The notes under the pieces were generated by a model. That model ran no database searches and was not told where the DNA came from. It was given only the letters and a program-made list of their open reading frames with translations. A stretch of 64,000 bases of DNA from Rattus norvegicus (taxonomy: Eukaryota > Chordata > Mammalia > Rodentia > Muridae), in assembly GCF_036323735.1 (NCBI RefSeq), contig NW_026947369.1:346001-410000 (forward strand), in the 5' to 3' direction. Position numbers and translations under genes: made by a program. Below, one piece after another: positions 35,598-48,814 of the stretch (positions are counted from its first letter, which is position 1; each line of letters starts with the position of its first letter).

Positions 35598-36704
35598 CAA
35601 TACTGAGACCTCAGGGAAGGAAAGATTGACACTTCTGCCCACCTGTGCCCACATCCCTAGCCCAAGAAGAAACTGCATAATGCCTCTGGACACATGAATA
35701 TAGGAGCAGTTAAGCTGAAGGAGCCCTGTAATCCAAACTGCACCTACTACCAATTCTCATGTGGGGTGGGGAAGACTTAGACTGTCTGAGAGGCAGAAAC
35801 TCCTGAGAACTCTGCTCACATTCCTGACTCAAAAAAAAAGAAAAAAGAAATAAAAAAAAAAAACAAAACACCTAGCTCCATCTGGGCATCCTGCTCATAG
35901 GGACCTACGTGCAGTAGGGGCAGGACCTTTCTCGCTGAGGCTCTCATAGTGAGCTGAAAGTCAGCCTGAGAAGCCACTTCAGGCCTCAGACCAGAAGTGA
36001 ATCCAACTTTTTTCCTCTAAGTGACCTGAGTGGTGGACTCAGGACAAGCAAAGAAACAGCATCTCTGGTACCAGGCACTTCCAGTTACTAGCAAGCTCCT
36101 GAACCTTGCTGATCCCAGCCCAGAGCTCCCTGCTCCTAAACACTGTGGGAGAGAGATGAACACCCAGGAGTGTGGGCAATACTGAGCCTAGAAGGCACAG
36201 AGACTGCCATGTCTGCCCACCCATACTCTCATCTCTGGCCCTAGAAAAAACTCCATAGTGCCTCTGGACCCAGGAATATAGGAGGAGTAAAACTGCAGGA
36301 GCAGTTCTAGACTGTGAACTGGTCAAACACCTCCCTGCTCACAAATCCTGAGGGTGGGTGAACTAGATCTTCAGAGGAGCAGATACTCCTGGGAAACCAG
36401 AGGAGACTACTTTCTGCCCAGATTCCTGACTAAAGAGGAAAACACCTTGGGCCTTCTGTGTCATCTACCCCCACAGAAGAACCTAGGAGAAGTATGGGAA
36501 GTTCTTTCTGGCTCCTGCCCACAGGGAGAGATGAAAGCCAGTCACAGGAGCAATTGGACGCATGCGAGCAGAATACTCTGTTCCCATGACTGGGGAAAAA
36601 AAAAACAAGTAAAACAGGTCTACAGCAGTCCTGATACATGAACCTACAGGACGGTCAAGCCACTGACAGACAAAGCAAGACAAGCAAATTCCAAAGACAA
36701 CCTG
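35598..36704 (+). promoter_or_regulatory. L1 5' UTR with two tandem monomers
   Basis: CAATACTGAG(A/C)C.. starts at 35598 and again at 36177, and each is followed by the same ordered blocks: CTGCCCACC, CTGGAC(A/C)CA(T/G)GAATATAGGAG, CTCCTG(A/G)GAA and ATTCCTGACT. So the promoter region holds two diverged copies of about 580 and 530 bp. Rodent L1 promoters are known to be built of tandem monomers. ORF1 follows at 36705. Confidence 0.7.
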
Positions 36705-37815
36705 ATGGCTAGAGGGAAGCACAGGAAATCAAACAACATAAATCAAGACTACTTGGGTTCATCAGAGCCCAAATCTCCCACCAAAGCAAACACTGGATAT
36801 CTAAACACACCAGAAAAGCAAGATCTAGATTTAAGTTCACATTTTATCATGACGATGGAGGATTTTAAGAAGGTCATAAATAACTCCCTTAAGAGAATAC
36901 AGGATAACAGAAAATACAGAAGTAAACAGGTGGAATCCCAAAAAGAAGGAACACAAATACCTTAAAGAACTACTGGAAAAACAACAAAAAGGAGAAGGAA
37001 ATGAATAAAAGCATCCAGGAGTTAAAAAAGGAAATAGAAACAATAAAGAAATCACAAAGGAAGACAACCCTGGAGTTGGAAAACCTAGGAAAGAGACCAG
37101 GAGTCATAGATGTGAGAATCACCAACAGGATAAAAGAGATAGAAGACATAATCTAGTGAGCAGAAGTTTCCATAGAAAACATTGAGACAACTGTGAAAGA
37201 TAATGTAAAACAGAAAAAGCTCCTAGCCCAAAACATACAGGAAATCCAGGACACAATGAGAAGATCAAACCTAAAGATAACAGGTACAGAAGAGAGTGAA
37301 GATTGCCAACGTCAATGGACAGTAATACCTCCAAAAAAATTAAGGAAGAAATCTTCCCTAATCTAAAGAAAGAAATGCCCATAAACATACACAAAGCCTA
37401 CAGAACTCCAAATAGATTGGACCAGAAAATGATATCCTCCCATCCCATAATAGTCAAAACACCAAATGCACAAAACAAATAAAAATATTAAAGGCAGTAA
37501 GGGGAAGATTAAATTACATATAAAGGCAAATCTATAAGAATTACACCAGAATTCTCACCAGAGACTATGAAAGCCAGAAGATCCTGGACAGATGACATAA
37601 AGACACTAAGATAACACAAACGACAGCCCAGGCAACTGTATCCGGCAAAACTCTCAATTAAAATAGATGAAGAAACCAAGATATTCAATGACAAAACCAA
37701 ATTTACACAATATTTTTCTACATATCCAGTAATACAAAGGACACTCACTGGCATGCCCCAACACATAGAGGCAAGTAAAATCATAGATAAAGCAAGAATT
37801 AATTTTCACAACAAA
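36705..37815 (+). pseudogene. L1 ORF1 (nucleic acid chaperone), broken
   Basis: An in-frame start gives 86 codons beginning MARGKHRKSNN, the typical basic N-terminus of rodent L1 ORF1p. It runs into the coiled-coil region and stops at 36963. The rest (RRM and C-terminal domain, including ITPEFSPETMKA-like sequence near 37540-37580) continues in other frames to about 37815. L1 ORF1p normally forms a trimeric RNA-binding chaperone of about 370 residues; this copy is dead. Confidence 0.8.
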
Positions 37816-37854
37816 TCAAAGAGAACCACACAATCCTAAAGTAACCACCATTTA

Positions 37855-40800
37855 TGTAATTAAGAGAAAGTGGCCATCACTATTCATTAATATCTCTCAA
37901 CTTCAATGGACTCAATTCCCCACAGAAAAGACACAGACAGACAAACTGGATACACAATGAGGATCCAGCATTTTGAACTACAGGAAGCACACTTCAGAGA
38001 CAAAGACAGACACTACCTCAGCATAAAAGGCTGGAAAAATAAATTCCAAGCAAATGGTCTGAAGAATCAAGCTTGAGTAGCCATTCTAAAATCATATAGA
38101 ATCGACTTTCAACCAAAAGAGATCAAAAAGCTTAAGGAATGACATCTCATATTCATCAAAGCAAAAATCCACCAAGATGAACTAGAAATTATAAATATCT
38201 ATGCTCCAAATACATGAAAGAAACCTTACTAAACCTCAAAAAAACATATTGCACCGAAAATAATAATCCAGGAGATTTAATCTCACTACTCCCATCACTA
38301 GACAGATAACAGAAACAGAAATTAAACAGAGACATATACAGACTAACAGAAGTTATAAACCAAATGGACTTAACAGATATTTTACAATATTCTATCATAA
38401 AACAAAAGGACAACTTCTTCTCACCACTTCATGGCACTTTCTCCAAAATTGATCATATAATCAGTCATAAAGCAAGCCTCAAAGGATACAGAAAAATAGA
38501 AATAATCCAATGCACCCTATCAGACCTCCATGGGCTAAGGCTCTTCTTCAATAACAATTAGGAAAGAACTACTCACATAAACATGGAAGTTGAACAATGC
38601 TCTACTCAATGATAACTTTGTCAAGGAAGAAATGAAGAAAGAAACTAAAGATTTCATAGAATGTAATGAAAATGAAGGTACAATATACCCAAATTTTTGA
38701 GATAAAATGAAAGCTGTGCTAAAAGGAAAACTCATAGCTGTGAGTGTCTGCATAAAGAAACAGGAGAGAGCATATGTCACCAGCTTGAGAGCACACCTAA
38801 AATCTCTAGAACAAAAAGAAGCAAATACACCCAGGAATAGTAGAAGGCAGGAAATAATCAAACTTATGGCTAAAATCAACCAAGTAGAACAAAATGGACT
38901 ATACAAAGAATGAACAGAACCAAAAGCTGGTTCTTTGAGAAAATCAACAGGATACATAAACCCTTAGCCAGACTAACAAGAAGGCACACAGAGTGTGTCC
39001 AAATTAACAAAAAAAGAATTGAAAAGGGAGACATAAAAACAGAATCAGAGAAAATTAAAAAAGTCATCAGATCATCCTACAAAAGCCTATAATCAACAAA
39101 ACTTGAACATTTGGAGAAAAATGACAATATTCTAGAGTAATGCCAGGTACCAAATCTAAGTCAGGAACAGAAAAAAATGTTTAAACAACCAATAACTGCT
39201 AAGGAAATACAACCAATCATTAAAAACCTCCCTAACAAAAAGAGTCAAGGATCAGATGGGTTTTGTGCAAAAATCTATCCAGAATTCATAGAAATTTTCA
39301 TAGCAATACTGTCCAAACTATTCCACAAAATTGAAACAGATGGAGCACTACTGAATTCCTTTTGTGAAGCCACAATTACTCTAATTCCTAAGCCACAAAA
39401 TGACCCAACAAAAAAAGAGAACTTCAGTCCATTTTCCCTTATGAATATCGATGCAAAAATACTCGATAAAAGACTTGCAAAAAAAGTCAAAGAACACATC
39501 AAAACAATCATCCCTCATGATCAAGTCGGTTTTATCCCAGGCATGCAGGGATGGTTTTGTATGTGGAAATCTTCAACCTAATCCATTATATAATCACACT
39601 CAAAGATAAAAACCCAATGATCCTTTCATTAGATGCTGAGAATGCATTTGACAAAATTCAACACCCATCATGACAAAAGACCTGGAAAGTACAGGAATTT
39701 AAGGCCCATACCTAAACATATACAGCTAATCCATAGCTAACATTAAACTAAGTAGAGAGAAACTTAAAACAATCACACTGAAATCAGGGACTAGACAAGG
39801 CTGCCCACTCTCTCACAACTTATTCAATATAGTTCTAGACATTTTAGCCAGAGCAAGTAGACACTGAAGGGGGTCAAAGGGATATAGATCGGAAAAAAAG
39901 AAGTCAAAATAGTACTGTTTGTAGTTGATATGATAGTATACTTAGTGACCTCAAAAAGTCCACAAGAGAATTAATAAGCCTGATAAACAATTTCAGCAAA
40001 GTGGCTGGGTATAAAAATAACTCTGCAGAAAAGCTAAGCAAGCAGAGAAAGAAACTAGGGATATGACACCCTTCACAATACCCCCCAAATAATATAAAAT
40101 ATCTCAGGGTTACTTTATACAAGCAAGTAAAAGATATAAGCATATGAGCAGAACCTCAAGTCTCTGAACAAACTGAAGCATACTTCAGAAGGTGGAAAGA
40201 TCTCCCATGTCCATGGACTGGCAGAAATAATACAGTAAAAATGACCATTATACCAAAAGCAACCTACAGATTCTTTCCAATCCCCATCAAAATTCCAATC
40301 CAATTCTTCATAGAGTTAGAGAGAAAAGTTAATAAATTCATCTGGAATAAGAAAAAACACAGAATAGCTAAAACTGTCCTCAAAAATAAAATTACTTCCC
40401 TGGGAACCACTATCCATGAACTCGAGCAGTATTACAGAGCAACAGTGATAAAAACTGTACGGCATTAAGACAGAGGTAGGCAAATAAACCAGTGGAATAG
40501 AATTGAAGACCCAAAAATCAACCCATACACCCATGGTCACTTATTTTGTGAGAAAGGAGCCAAAACCATCAATGGAAAAAAAAAGATAGCATGTTTATAG
40601 AGTGGTGCTGATTCAACTGGGGGTCAGCATGTAGAAGAATGCAGATCGAACCAGTGTTACTACACTGTAGAAAGCTTAAGTCCATCTGGATTAAAGACAT
40701 CCATTTCATCACAGATACACTCAAACCAATAGAAGAAAACGTGGGGAAGCATCTGGAACACATGGGTACTGAATATAATTTCCTGAACAAAACACCAAAG

Positions 40801-41500
40801 ACTCATGCTTAAGATCAAGAATCGACAAATGCGATCTCATAAAACTGCAAAGCTTCTGTAAGGCATAGGACACTGCTGTTAGGACAAAACGGCAACCAAC
40901 AGATTGGAAAAAAGATCTTTACCTATCCTACAACAGATAGAGGACTTACATCCAAAATATACAAAGAAACCATGAAGTTAGACTGTATGAGAAAAATAAC
41001 CCTATTGAAAAATGGGGTTCAGAGCAAAACAAAGAATTCACAGCTGAAGAATATCGAATGGCAGGGAAATACCTAAAGAAATGTATAATCTTTAGTCATA
41101 AGGGAAATGCATATCAAAACAACCCTCAGATTTCACCTCACACCACTCAGAATGGATATGATCAAAAACTCAGGTGACTGCAAATGTGGCGAGGATGTGT
41201 AAAGAGATGAACACACCTCTATTGTTGGTGGGATTGGAGACTGGAACAACAATTCTGGAAATCAGTGTGGAGTTTCCTCAGAAAATTGGACATTGAGATA
41301 TCTGAAGACCCAGCTACACCTTTCTTGGCCGTATACCCAAAAGATGCCCCAACATTTAACAAAGACACATGCTCGACTATGTTCATAGCAGCCTTATTTA
41401 TAATAGCCAGAAGCTGGAAAGAAATCAAATGCTCATCAACAGAGGAATGGACACAGATATATGGTACATCCTCACAATGGAGTGTCATTAAGAGATACCA
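37855..41500 (+). pseudogene. L1 ORF2 (endonuclease/reverse transcriptase), broken
   Basis: Collinear with L1 ORF2: endonuclease blocks near 37890-38480 (start of the domain missing or unclear), RT domain 39180-40450 (a 134-codon frame at 39177-39581 with the QITTKDIQ-type and IPK(P)QNDPTKKENF-type blocks), and the C-terminal domain to 41500. The RT catalytic box near 39915-39935 reads FVVDMIVY instead of FADDM, with both-position damage. Several stops and shifts. The element ends near 41500, before the 3' UTR and poly(A). Confidence 0.85.
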
Positions 41501-42254
41501 AGTTAATATCAATGGAGAAAATAAAACTTTACTGGCTCTTTATCTGACGTATGGATCATATCTTTTAGACACAAAATACCTTATGCTTCATAAATAAAGT
41601 AATGCAATTAAATACGCTATATATTTGAATAAATGCTTAAAATAATGGCACAGTAATTATCAAAAATTACATGAAAAATACTAAACCCACAAATCATTGC
41701 TGAAGTACAATTACAAATAACAGTGTTTGTATAGTGTTGCTGGAACAAAGAACCCTGGTATAAGTTTGTTGGGTCTAAAATTTAATATAGTTATTAAAGA
41801 AATTAATATAAACCTGAAAACTGAAATTATTTGTGATCCAATAGTACCACTTATGGAATATCTACCTGAAGGAATCTGTCTACCCCAGTTTTAATTCCAT
41901 GAATGTCTTTACCTTCTAGCTCTTCACAATATCCATGTTACAAAATTGGAAAAATAAATTATATAGGCACTAGACCTTTATTTAACCAACAAAAGAGCAA
42001 AATTATATCATTGGCATGGATATTGATGAAAATAGATATCATTGTGCCAGTTGAAAAATCAGAAGTATGAAGACAATTATCTAAATCTTATTAAAGTGGC
42101 CAACTGCTGTTTGTTTGACTTTGAAGCCTCTTCTATAGAAGGAAAGTCAGATGTCATGTTATAATCATGGTCACATTTTTCCCATGGTTCACATGGCCAT
42201 AGAGAGGATTCTACTATTCCTGTTTTCCTAAATATCCATGTTGTCAAACTGCCT
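41501..42254. other. No feature seen
   Basis: AT-rich sequence without an ORF over 60 codons, recognised repeat or RNA gene. It could be old L1 3' UTR, but I cannot support that. Confidence 0.4.
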
Positions 42255-42289
42255 TCCAATTCTTATTGTTTTTGTCCATACATTACTGC

Positions 42290-42750
42290 TTTTATGAGCT
42301 GTGGTCAGAGAAATGAGTAGGTGTACTGTGCAGCAATTACTGTAGTTTGTGTAACTGGTATAAGTGCTAAGAAAGTGAGAAGAAGGGAGCTGAGTATAAG
42401 GCTAGGGAAACATTGCAGAAAAGGAGAAGGCAGAATTTGAGGAACGAGAAGATGAAATTGTCCCATCTAGACATGACACAGTTATTGGACCTATGGGCTC
42501 ACTGCATCTACAGTCATATGACAAAGTCCTGTACATAATTAAGACAATGGATTAGGGAAGATCCAAGCAGGCAGTACTCAGTGAACCAATGGATTATAAA
42601 GAAAATAAAACAGGAAAACATAAAGAACATGAAGCTGAAAAGGGAATGTATCCAGAGAGTGTAGAACCAAGTTAAGGATCGGTATGATCAAGGTACATTG
42701 TATACATGTGTGAGGAATAAATAAAAATTCTAAAATAAAAAAAATTCTGA
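42290..42750 (+). mobile_element. Old L1 3' UTR end, probable
   Basis: The stretch with GACATGACACAGTTATTGGAC, GGCTCACTGCATCTACAGTC, CAGTACTCAGTGAACC and a terminal AATAAATAAAAATTC run looks like the 3' UTR of an old rodent L1 subfamily with its A-rich end. Recognition is from memory of the family; boundaries are approximate. Confidence 0.5.
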
Positions 42751-44111
42751 AAATATATTAATGATTTCTATATCCTATGGAAGTCATTTTTCTCAAAAAT
42801 AGAATAGAGTATCCTAACTTTTTGTAAGTTGCAGAAAATTCAGTGAAAAAATTTAGTTACCTTAGTTCAGTGAATGCTGCCTGCATTATGGAAATATCAA
42901 ACTGAGGCTCATTAATCTGTACAGTTAACTTATATCACCTGTTCAAATAAAATAAAATGAAACACTGCATAATGATCCACCAAAACCAAACTGCACACTA
43001 GAGATTGAAATCCAAATCGAAAAATGTCCTGTTCTTAACCTCAACAATTTTACTCTTCGAAACTCCAAATTCTTATGAATATAAAAGTTCTAACCTGATA
43101 CTCAGCATATATTATGGTGTCTCTGTGACTTATTTGGTAAGACTTTTAGGGTGGCACATTGCCATCAATTATGTCATTCATTTTTAAAATCCTAGGACAA
43201 CAAGATCTAAAATCCATGGGCTTTGGTTCTGACAGCCAGGGATTGCACTCTGTACATTATCACTTTATATTAATTAGCTAAACTATGAAAGGCAATTTGC
43301 TGCCTCACAAAATTATATTGATTCATTGCTATGGTTATGACAAGGGTTTCTTTTAAAAATAGAAATAAATTTCTCATGACAAATTTTACTTTCTCTTCTG
43401 GTGTTTTGTGGGGTTTTGATGAGCTTAAACCTCTCCTTCCCAACATAGCACTGACAATAGATTATTTCTCACTGTAGATCCTAGTCACACTAAAGAAAGG
43501 AAAAACACTGAATATAGTATGTGCTTTGTACTCTGTCCCAACAGATCGTTTTTGACCTCTTCTTCATCATCTTCACCACTACACCACCACCACTACCACC
43601 ACCACCACCACCAACACCAACACCACCACCACCATCATCAACATCATCAACACCATCATTATCTAATTTACATGAAATTGAATTTGGAATTTTGATACAC
43701 CAAAGAATGAAATGAGAAGTATTGTGCTTGAATAAGATATATTAATGAATACTAAGTCCTGTACAGTCATTTTAATGTTATAAAGATATTGATAAGTTGC
43801 TTCAGATGATTGAATGAAATGCTAGTGCCCTATACAACAGGGTTTGGGAGTCCCTTAGTGAGAGAATGGTACTTTACAGCAAGGCCTTCGTTATCAGATT
43901 TTGACTCAACAAATCTGACAACGAAGTGAAATTGTCACAGAAATAGGATAGTGCCTCTCTAGAAACAGCTTTTATCCACTAATATGCATTTACTTCTATT
44001 TCTTAATTGTCATGTTGATATGGGCTTAGGATACATTATGTTCTATTTATTAATGATATTTTAGTATTACTTGGTTTAATTTTGAAAATTTAAAAGGAAC
44101 ATACCTATGCC
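42751..44111. other. No gene seen; one (CCA)n tract
   Basis: AT-rich, with no recognised gene or transposon. A trinucleotide tract lies inside it (listed separately). Confidence 0.4.
43578..43663. repeat. (CCA)n/(ATC)n imperfect trinucleotide repeat
   Basis: CACCACCACTACCACC.. changing to CATCATCAACATCATC. A plus-strand frame across it would read a proline/threonine/serine run, but it has no other coding support. Confidence 0.95.
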
Positions 44112-44327
44112 ATGATTGTATCCCATAGAACTTTTAATTTGATCTTGAAGAGATTCATGAAAACTGAAGTATCGAAAATGTATACCTTCCCATTCAAAAC
44201 TTGTAACATCCATCATGTGAAACTCCCACTGAACCTCTGTGGATTGATGTCTCCGAAAGCATTTAAAGACTCTCCTACTGCATTATTGCAACTCTACAGA
44301 AGCTTCACTCCCATATTGGCCGTTCCA

Positions 44328-44452
44328 GATTGGCTGTAAATAAATCATTTGCTGTGTCTTCGAAAGGGTTTTAAATATTTTCATTAACTTTTGATGTGGA
44401 GCTACTTAGGACTTTGAGAAAAGGGGACAGACAGGCCCTAGAAAGTATGTTT
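44328..44452. repeat. Unidentified segment shared with 20429-20562
   Basis: GATTGGCTGTAAATAAATCA.. to GGCCCTAGAAAGTATG pairs with the copy at 20429-20562. A 75-codon plus-strand frame (44112-44339) ends at its left edge, but I have no evidence that it is a gene. Confidence 0.6.
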
Positions 44453-45110
44453 TTAAAATTATTTTCTTAAAATTAGACTTTCTCTTGCAATATTTTTGAA
44501 TTATGATTTCCCTTCCCTCTACTACCCCATTCTTCTATTCCTCTCTAGTCATCTGTTTCTACATTCTTCTGACTCTCAGTAGAAAACAGTCATCTATGGG
44601 ATAAAAATAAAATGAAAGTTAATGAACTGGAGTAGAACAAAACAAGCAGATAGAAAAGAGCCAATGCATGCTACAAGAATCAGATACAGACACAGAGACC
44701 CAGACTTCCATTCACATACTCATGAATTCCATGGAAACATAAAACCAGGAAAAAATATATACACAAAACATACAGAGAAAAAATTAATAAATAAATAAAC
44801 AAATAGCAAAAGGAAAAAAAAACATTCTGAAGAAAAAGTCCTAACAAGGATTTTCCAAAGATAATATTGAGTTCCCTTAGTGCTTTATATGCAGTCTACC
44901 CTTAAAATTAGTTTGGTTACCCAGTGAAATTGCCTTGGAGAAAACTAAGTTTTCATTTTCTAATGATAACCCATTGAAGATAACTTCCAGTTTAGAGAGA
45001 AGGTGAGATGCAGGGCTTGGCTTCTTTCAAGGGCTAATTAATAATTAAGGACATCTGTGAGATGCTGTCCTCTGAGCATGATACATTTGTGGCACTCAGG
45101 AACTCACAAT
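44453..45110 (-). mobile_element. Antisense old L1 3' UTR
   Basis: CAGTAGAAAACAGTCATCTA, TAGAACAAAACAAGCAGATA, CCTAACAAGGATTTTCCAAAG and GAGAAAACTAAGTTTTCATT match, in order, the reverse complement of an old rodent L1 3' UTR as I recall it. Decayed. Confidence 0.6.
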
Positions 45111-46084
45111 AGTTACATCTATCTGAACAGACTCTATACAATATTGATACTGCCTATTCAAAGGAACTAAGCGCAGTGCTGGAAATAGAAAATGATGTAG
45201 CTACGGGCGTCTTACCAGGTGTTACATGTATAGCTTCATGCACATGTTCACAGAAGAGGCTCAGTTTATATCCAGGGGGTCATGAAGCAAAAAAGATAAA
45301 AGACATGCACGTTCTATGGGATTTGGTGTAAAGAGAGTATGTTGATTGGGAAAGATATTAGATTGAGAGTGTAGAGGGCTTCCATACATGTGTTGTGCAA
45401 GTGTGGAATTGTCAAAGAATAACTTGCTTTCTTAAAACTTTCAAATGTAACCACTAAGAACGGTTTGGCAGACATTCTTTCAAATCTACTCTATTTGTTT
45501 TTAAAATTGGGTCTCATAGTGTAGCTCAAATTGAACTAGAACTCCCAGTGTTCTATCTACTGCTTCCCATGCTCTTGTAGCAGGTTTACTCTACATTGAC
45601 AAAATTATAGAATATGTGTAAATCTTCTGTTTATGAAGTTTGATTACATAATGCAATATTCTGTCATGTGTTTTTCTTTTAACAATATATCTTGAATACA
45701 TGTGCATGGGGAATTTCTTCATGGAACATCATCCATTTAATAAATGGTAGTATACTCATTTGTTTAAATAATAACCTCATGGTGGCTTTCATATTATTTT
45801 CATTTTCATTAACTAAAGTTAGCTACAGAAAATCAGCATGGACACTGACTCAGGCACTGTGCTCAGTGGTGATTATTTACATTATATTTTGTATAAATTA
45901 CAAAACACGTTGTTGGAATGATGTCAAGGCTGTTAAGTAATGTAATATTTGTATAAATACTGCCAATTTCCACCTCAGAGACTATAATAAATACATATAG
46001 TAATCAATTTTATGTGAAAGAACCCATAGTATACCATTCAAAATTAAATGAGACATATATTTTAAAAGGGTATCAGTCTCTGAC
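45111..46084. other. No gene seen
   Basis: AT-rich sequence. A possible antisense B1-like relic lies at 45495-45600. An 82-codon plus-strand frame (45692-45940) has no recognisable features beyond a hydrophobic middle and is probably chance. Confidence 0.35.
45495..45600 (-). mobile_element. B1-like SINE relic
   Basis: GGGTCTCATAGTGTAGCTCAAATTGAACTAGAACTCC..TGCTTCCCATGCTCTTG resembles, in order, the reverse complement of a B1 element (GTCTCACTATGTAGC, GGAACTC, GCCTCCCAAGTGCT). Strongly diverged. Confidence 0.4.
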
Positions 46085-46437
46085 TTCTGTCATATTTTGA
46101 ATAGGCGAAGTATTGACGAAGTTGAAGCAGAGGGCAACCTCTATAGGAAGACCACCAGTCTCAAATAACCCGGACCTCTGAGATCTACCAGACACTGAGC
46201 CACCAACCAGGCAGCATACACAAGCTGGTCTGATGCCCTGACACATGTATAGCAGAGGACTGACTGGTCTGGCCTAATCCTTGAGAGACTTGAGGCCACA
46301 GGGTTTATGGTGTCTGGCAGGATTTGGGGAAAATCCTCTTGGAGTCAGGGAAGGAAGAGGTGGAATGGGATAAAGAATTCTGGGAGGAGACCAGGAGAGT
46401 GTACAATGGAAAGAATGTAAATAAATAAAATAATTTA
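46085..46437 (+). mobile_element. L1 (Lx-type) 3' UTR end
   Basis: Contains the ACCTCTGAGATCT, ACACTGAGCCACCAACCAGG and CAGCATACACAAGCTG blocks and ends in an AATGTAAATAAATAAAATAA run. These are hallmarks of a rodent L1 3' UTR in the sense direction. 5'-truncated. Confidence 0.8.
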
Positions 46438-46694
46438 TAAATAGATTCACTTATAAATTCAAATGCTAGATTCTTTTTAACATCTACATTGCAATTCAAT
46501 CATGAAGTTTAGCGTTTTATGCTTACTGAACTGTGTAAGCTTTAATCCTTAACTTCCTCTTCATACTATTTGCGAATTTTCTTTTTTACTACATTGCATC
46601 AATTCTGTTTGCATATATAGAAGGCTTACTCTTTATAATTTGTGCAGAAAATAGATTTATGAATCTTTTTATATTAATGATCTGTTATGTGTGA

Positions 46695-46862
46695 ATGTCT
46701 ATGTATAGATTTGTGCATATGAACACAGGTACATGGGGAGATCAGGAGCTGCTTTTGTAGATGGTCACAAGTGGCTTCATGGGTGTTGGAAACCGAACGT
46801 GTTTGCTATTAAGAACAGTAAGTACTCTTAACCACTAAGCTAATACTACAGTACTCACTCCA
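46695..46862 (+). mobile_element. B3-like SINE
   Basis: GTGTGAATGTC..GTGCATATGAACAC..AGATGGTCACAAGTGGCTTC..GGGTGTTGGAAACCGAAC..CTCTTAACCACTAAGC follows the B3 (B2 family) consensus from body to end. Diverged, with no obvious target duplication. Confidence 0.7.
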
Positions 46863-48660
46863 TAATAAAATCAACCTATTTATAATTTTCTGATGTATTT
46901 CAGGGTATCATTGAACTTGAGACATCTTGCCACGTTTTAAGTGTTATGACTACATACAAGCATTATTTATTCCAGCTTTCTTTTCTTTATCATCTTAAGA
47001 TGTGTTGGATTAAATATGTTAATATTATGCACTAAATCCTTCAAATGTTTACTTACAAAACCTTGGGTTAGTGTCTGTTTCTTTCCTCTGCAATGACTAT
47101 ATTAATTTTACACCTTGCAGTTCTCTCTTTACACAGTCCATCTGATGTGTTTTTGCTTTCATATAGAATGAAGTAAGAGCTTTTTAGTTGTTCTTTGAAT
47201 AGTTAATGTACTAAGAAAATGTTTTGAATTTTCTATTTGAAGGGCAATACATTAATTTTTAAAATATTCCTAGAGTTTTGTTTTTTTTCTTAGTATTATT
47301 GTTCTCATTAGTCTCATTATTAATATTCTGTGTAAGCTTTTATGTGTTCTGGTCATATAGTGAATATAGAAGTCTCCCAAACATATATGAGTAGGTATCT
47401 AATTTAGGTTCTTGGCTTTTCATGCCATGGAATTTTATCTGCTAAACCACATCACTGGAACACACTCTAACACTTTAAGGTGACATATAGCTCCAGGCTG
47501 CTTTTATATATATACAATGTTTTCATCATTTGGCTTTTAATAAATATTTTTGATTATTCTAATATATTTTATTTTCCATGTCCACTTGGTAACTCTAGTA
47601 TGCTTATTTTAATATTTAATTATTTTAATCATAATTATGCATTTGATACCTAGATAATGTAAAATTATCTTAGATACAATTGAATACATGCAATTAGTTA
47701 CCTAAAGCATGAAGCTTGGTACATAATTTTGTTCATCATTACTATGCATTTGCATAAAACAGGATATTTCAAAGTCACAATCCTGATGCCAGTTTTACAC
47801 AGTATGACAGCTAATAACTATCTGTGATTTTTAATCACTTAAAAGGATTTAGGATTATATTGTTAAATGATATTTCCCCAACATCAAGTAAATAGATTTT
47901 ATTTTGCTTCAATTAAGTAAATGTGCTATAGCAGGAAAATTTTAATTTCCTTTTATTAGTTAAGACTAAATTTAACTTTTACATTCTCCTGCCTATCAGA
48001 AAGTCAATATTCTATTACAGGAAGAAGTGCCAGGCACTGGTCGAATTTCTAGTATAACCTGTAATTACAATCATCAGTCTTGTCAGTTTTAAGTGATTGT
48101 TCACAACATGCCTGGAGAACACAATGATCAACATGGCAGAATATCCACGATGGCAGGGCAGTGGCATAAATAGCTTGGTAATAGCAAAAAAACTCTCTAA
48201 TTTTGCTTAAGTCCTGTTCAATGAACATGGATGGTACTGGTAATTTACCCATGTGTAGAAGGCTATTGAAGCTGTGGTTATGGGGTAGAATGAAAAGCCC
48301 CTTACTTACTTAAGCAAGTATCTACCTAACAACAATCAAAGCCATGTGTCCTTATATACAGAATTAATTACAGTCTCTGCAACAAAGATCACAGGAAAAA
48401 CCCCAGCCATTCAAACTGCAGGTTAGCAATTTCAAGTCCAGTCTCAATGGCTCTATCTACAAAATGTCACTTGATTCAAGGCTGAGAAACATTACAGAGG
48501 AGGGTGCGAGAAGATTGTAAAAGACTAAAGAGTACTACGAGATGGGTTCTCAAAGTAACACCAGAAATTACACTCATAATGTCTCACTAACATGACTGCC
48601 TACACAACAGCTGAGGAAGAGAGGGAATGGGGAAGAATTAAAGTTTAGTTTTCTTTCTGT
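46863..48660. other. No feature seen
   Basis: AT-rich single-copy-looking sequence. No ORF above 67 codons, no recognised repeat family. Confidence 0.4.
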
Positions 48661-48665
48661 TTCAA

Positions 48666-48738
48666 CTCCTCCTCCTCCTCCTCCTCCTCCTCCTCCTCCT
48701 CCTCCTCCTCCTCTTCCTCCTCCTTCTTCCTCTTCCTC

Positions 48739-48806
<68 letters not shown>
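48666..48806. repeat. (TCC)n/(TTCC)n then (TC)n polypyrimidine tract
   Basis: About 75 bp of TCC/TTC repeats pass into about 65 bp of pure TC. The whole 140-bp strand is pyrimidine, so its complement is pure purine. Confidence 0.99.
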
Positions 48807-48809
<3 letters not shown>

Positions 48810-48814
48810 TATTG

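Noticed and set aside
43521..43715. Proline-rich frame over the CCA tract
   Set aside because: The residues come from an imperfect trinucleotide repeat without flanking domains or a conserved start.
44112..44339. 75-codon plus-strand frame as a gene
   Set aside because: No motif or family resemblance was recognised; length is within chance for this window, although it borders the shared 125-bp segment.
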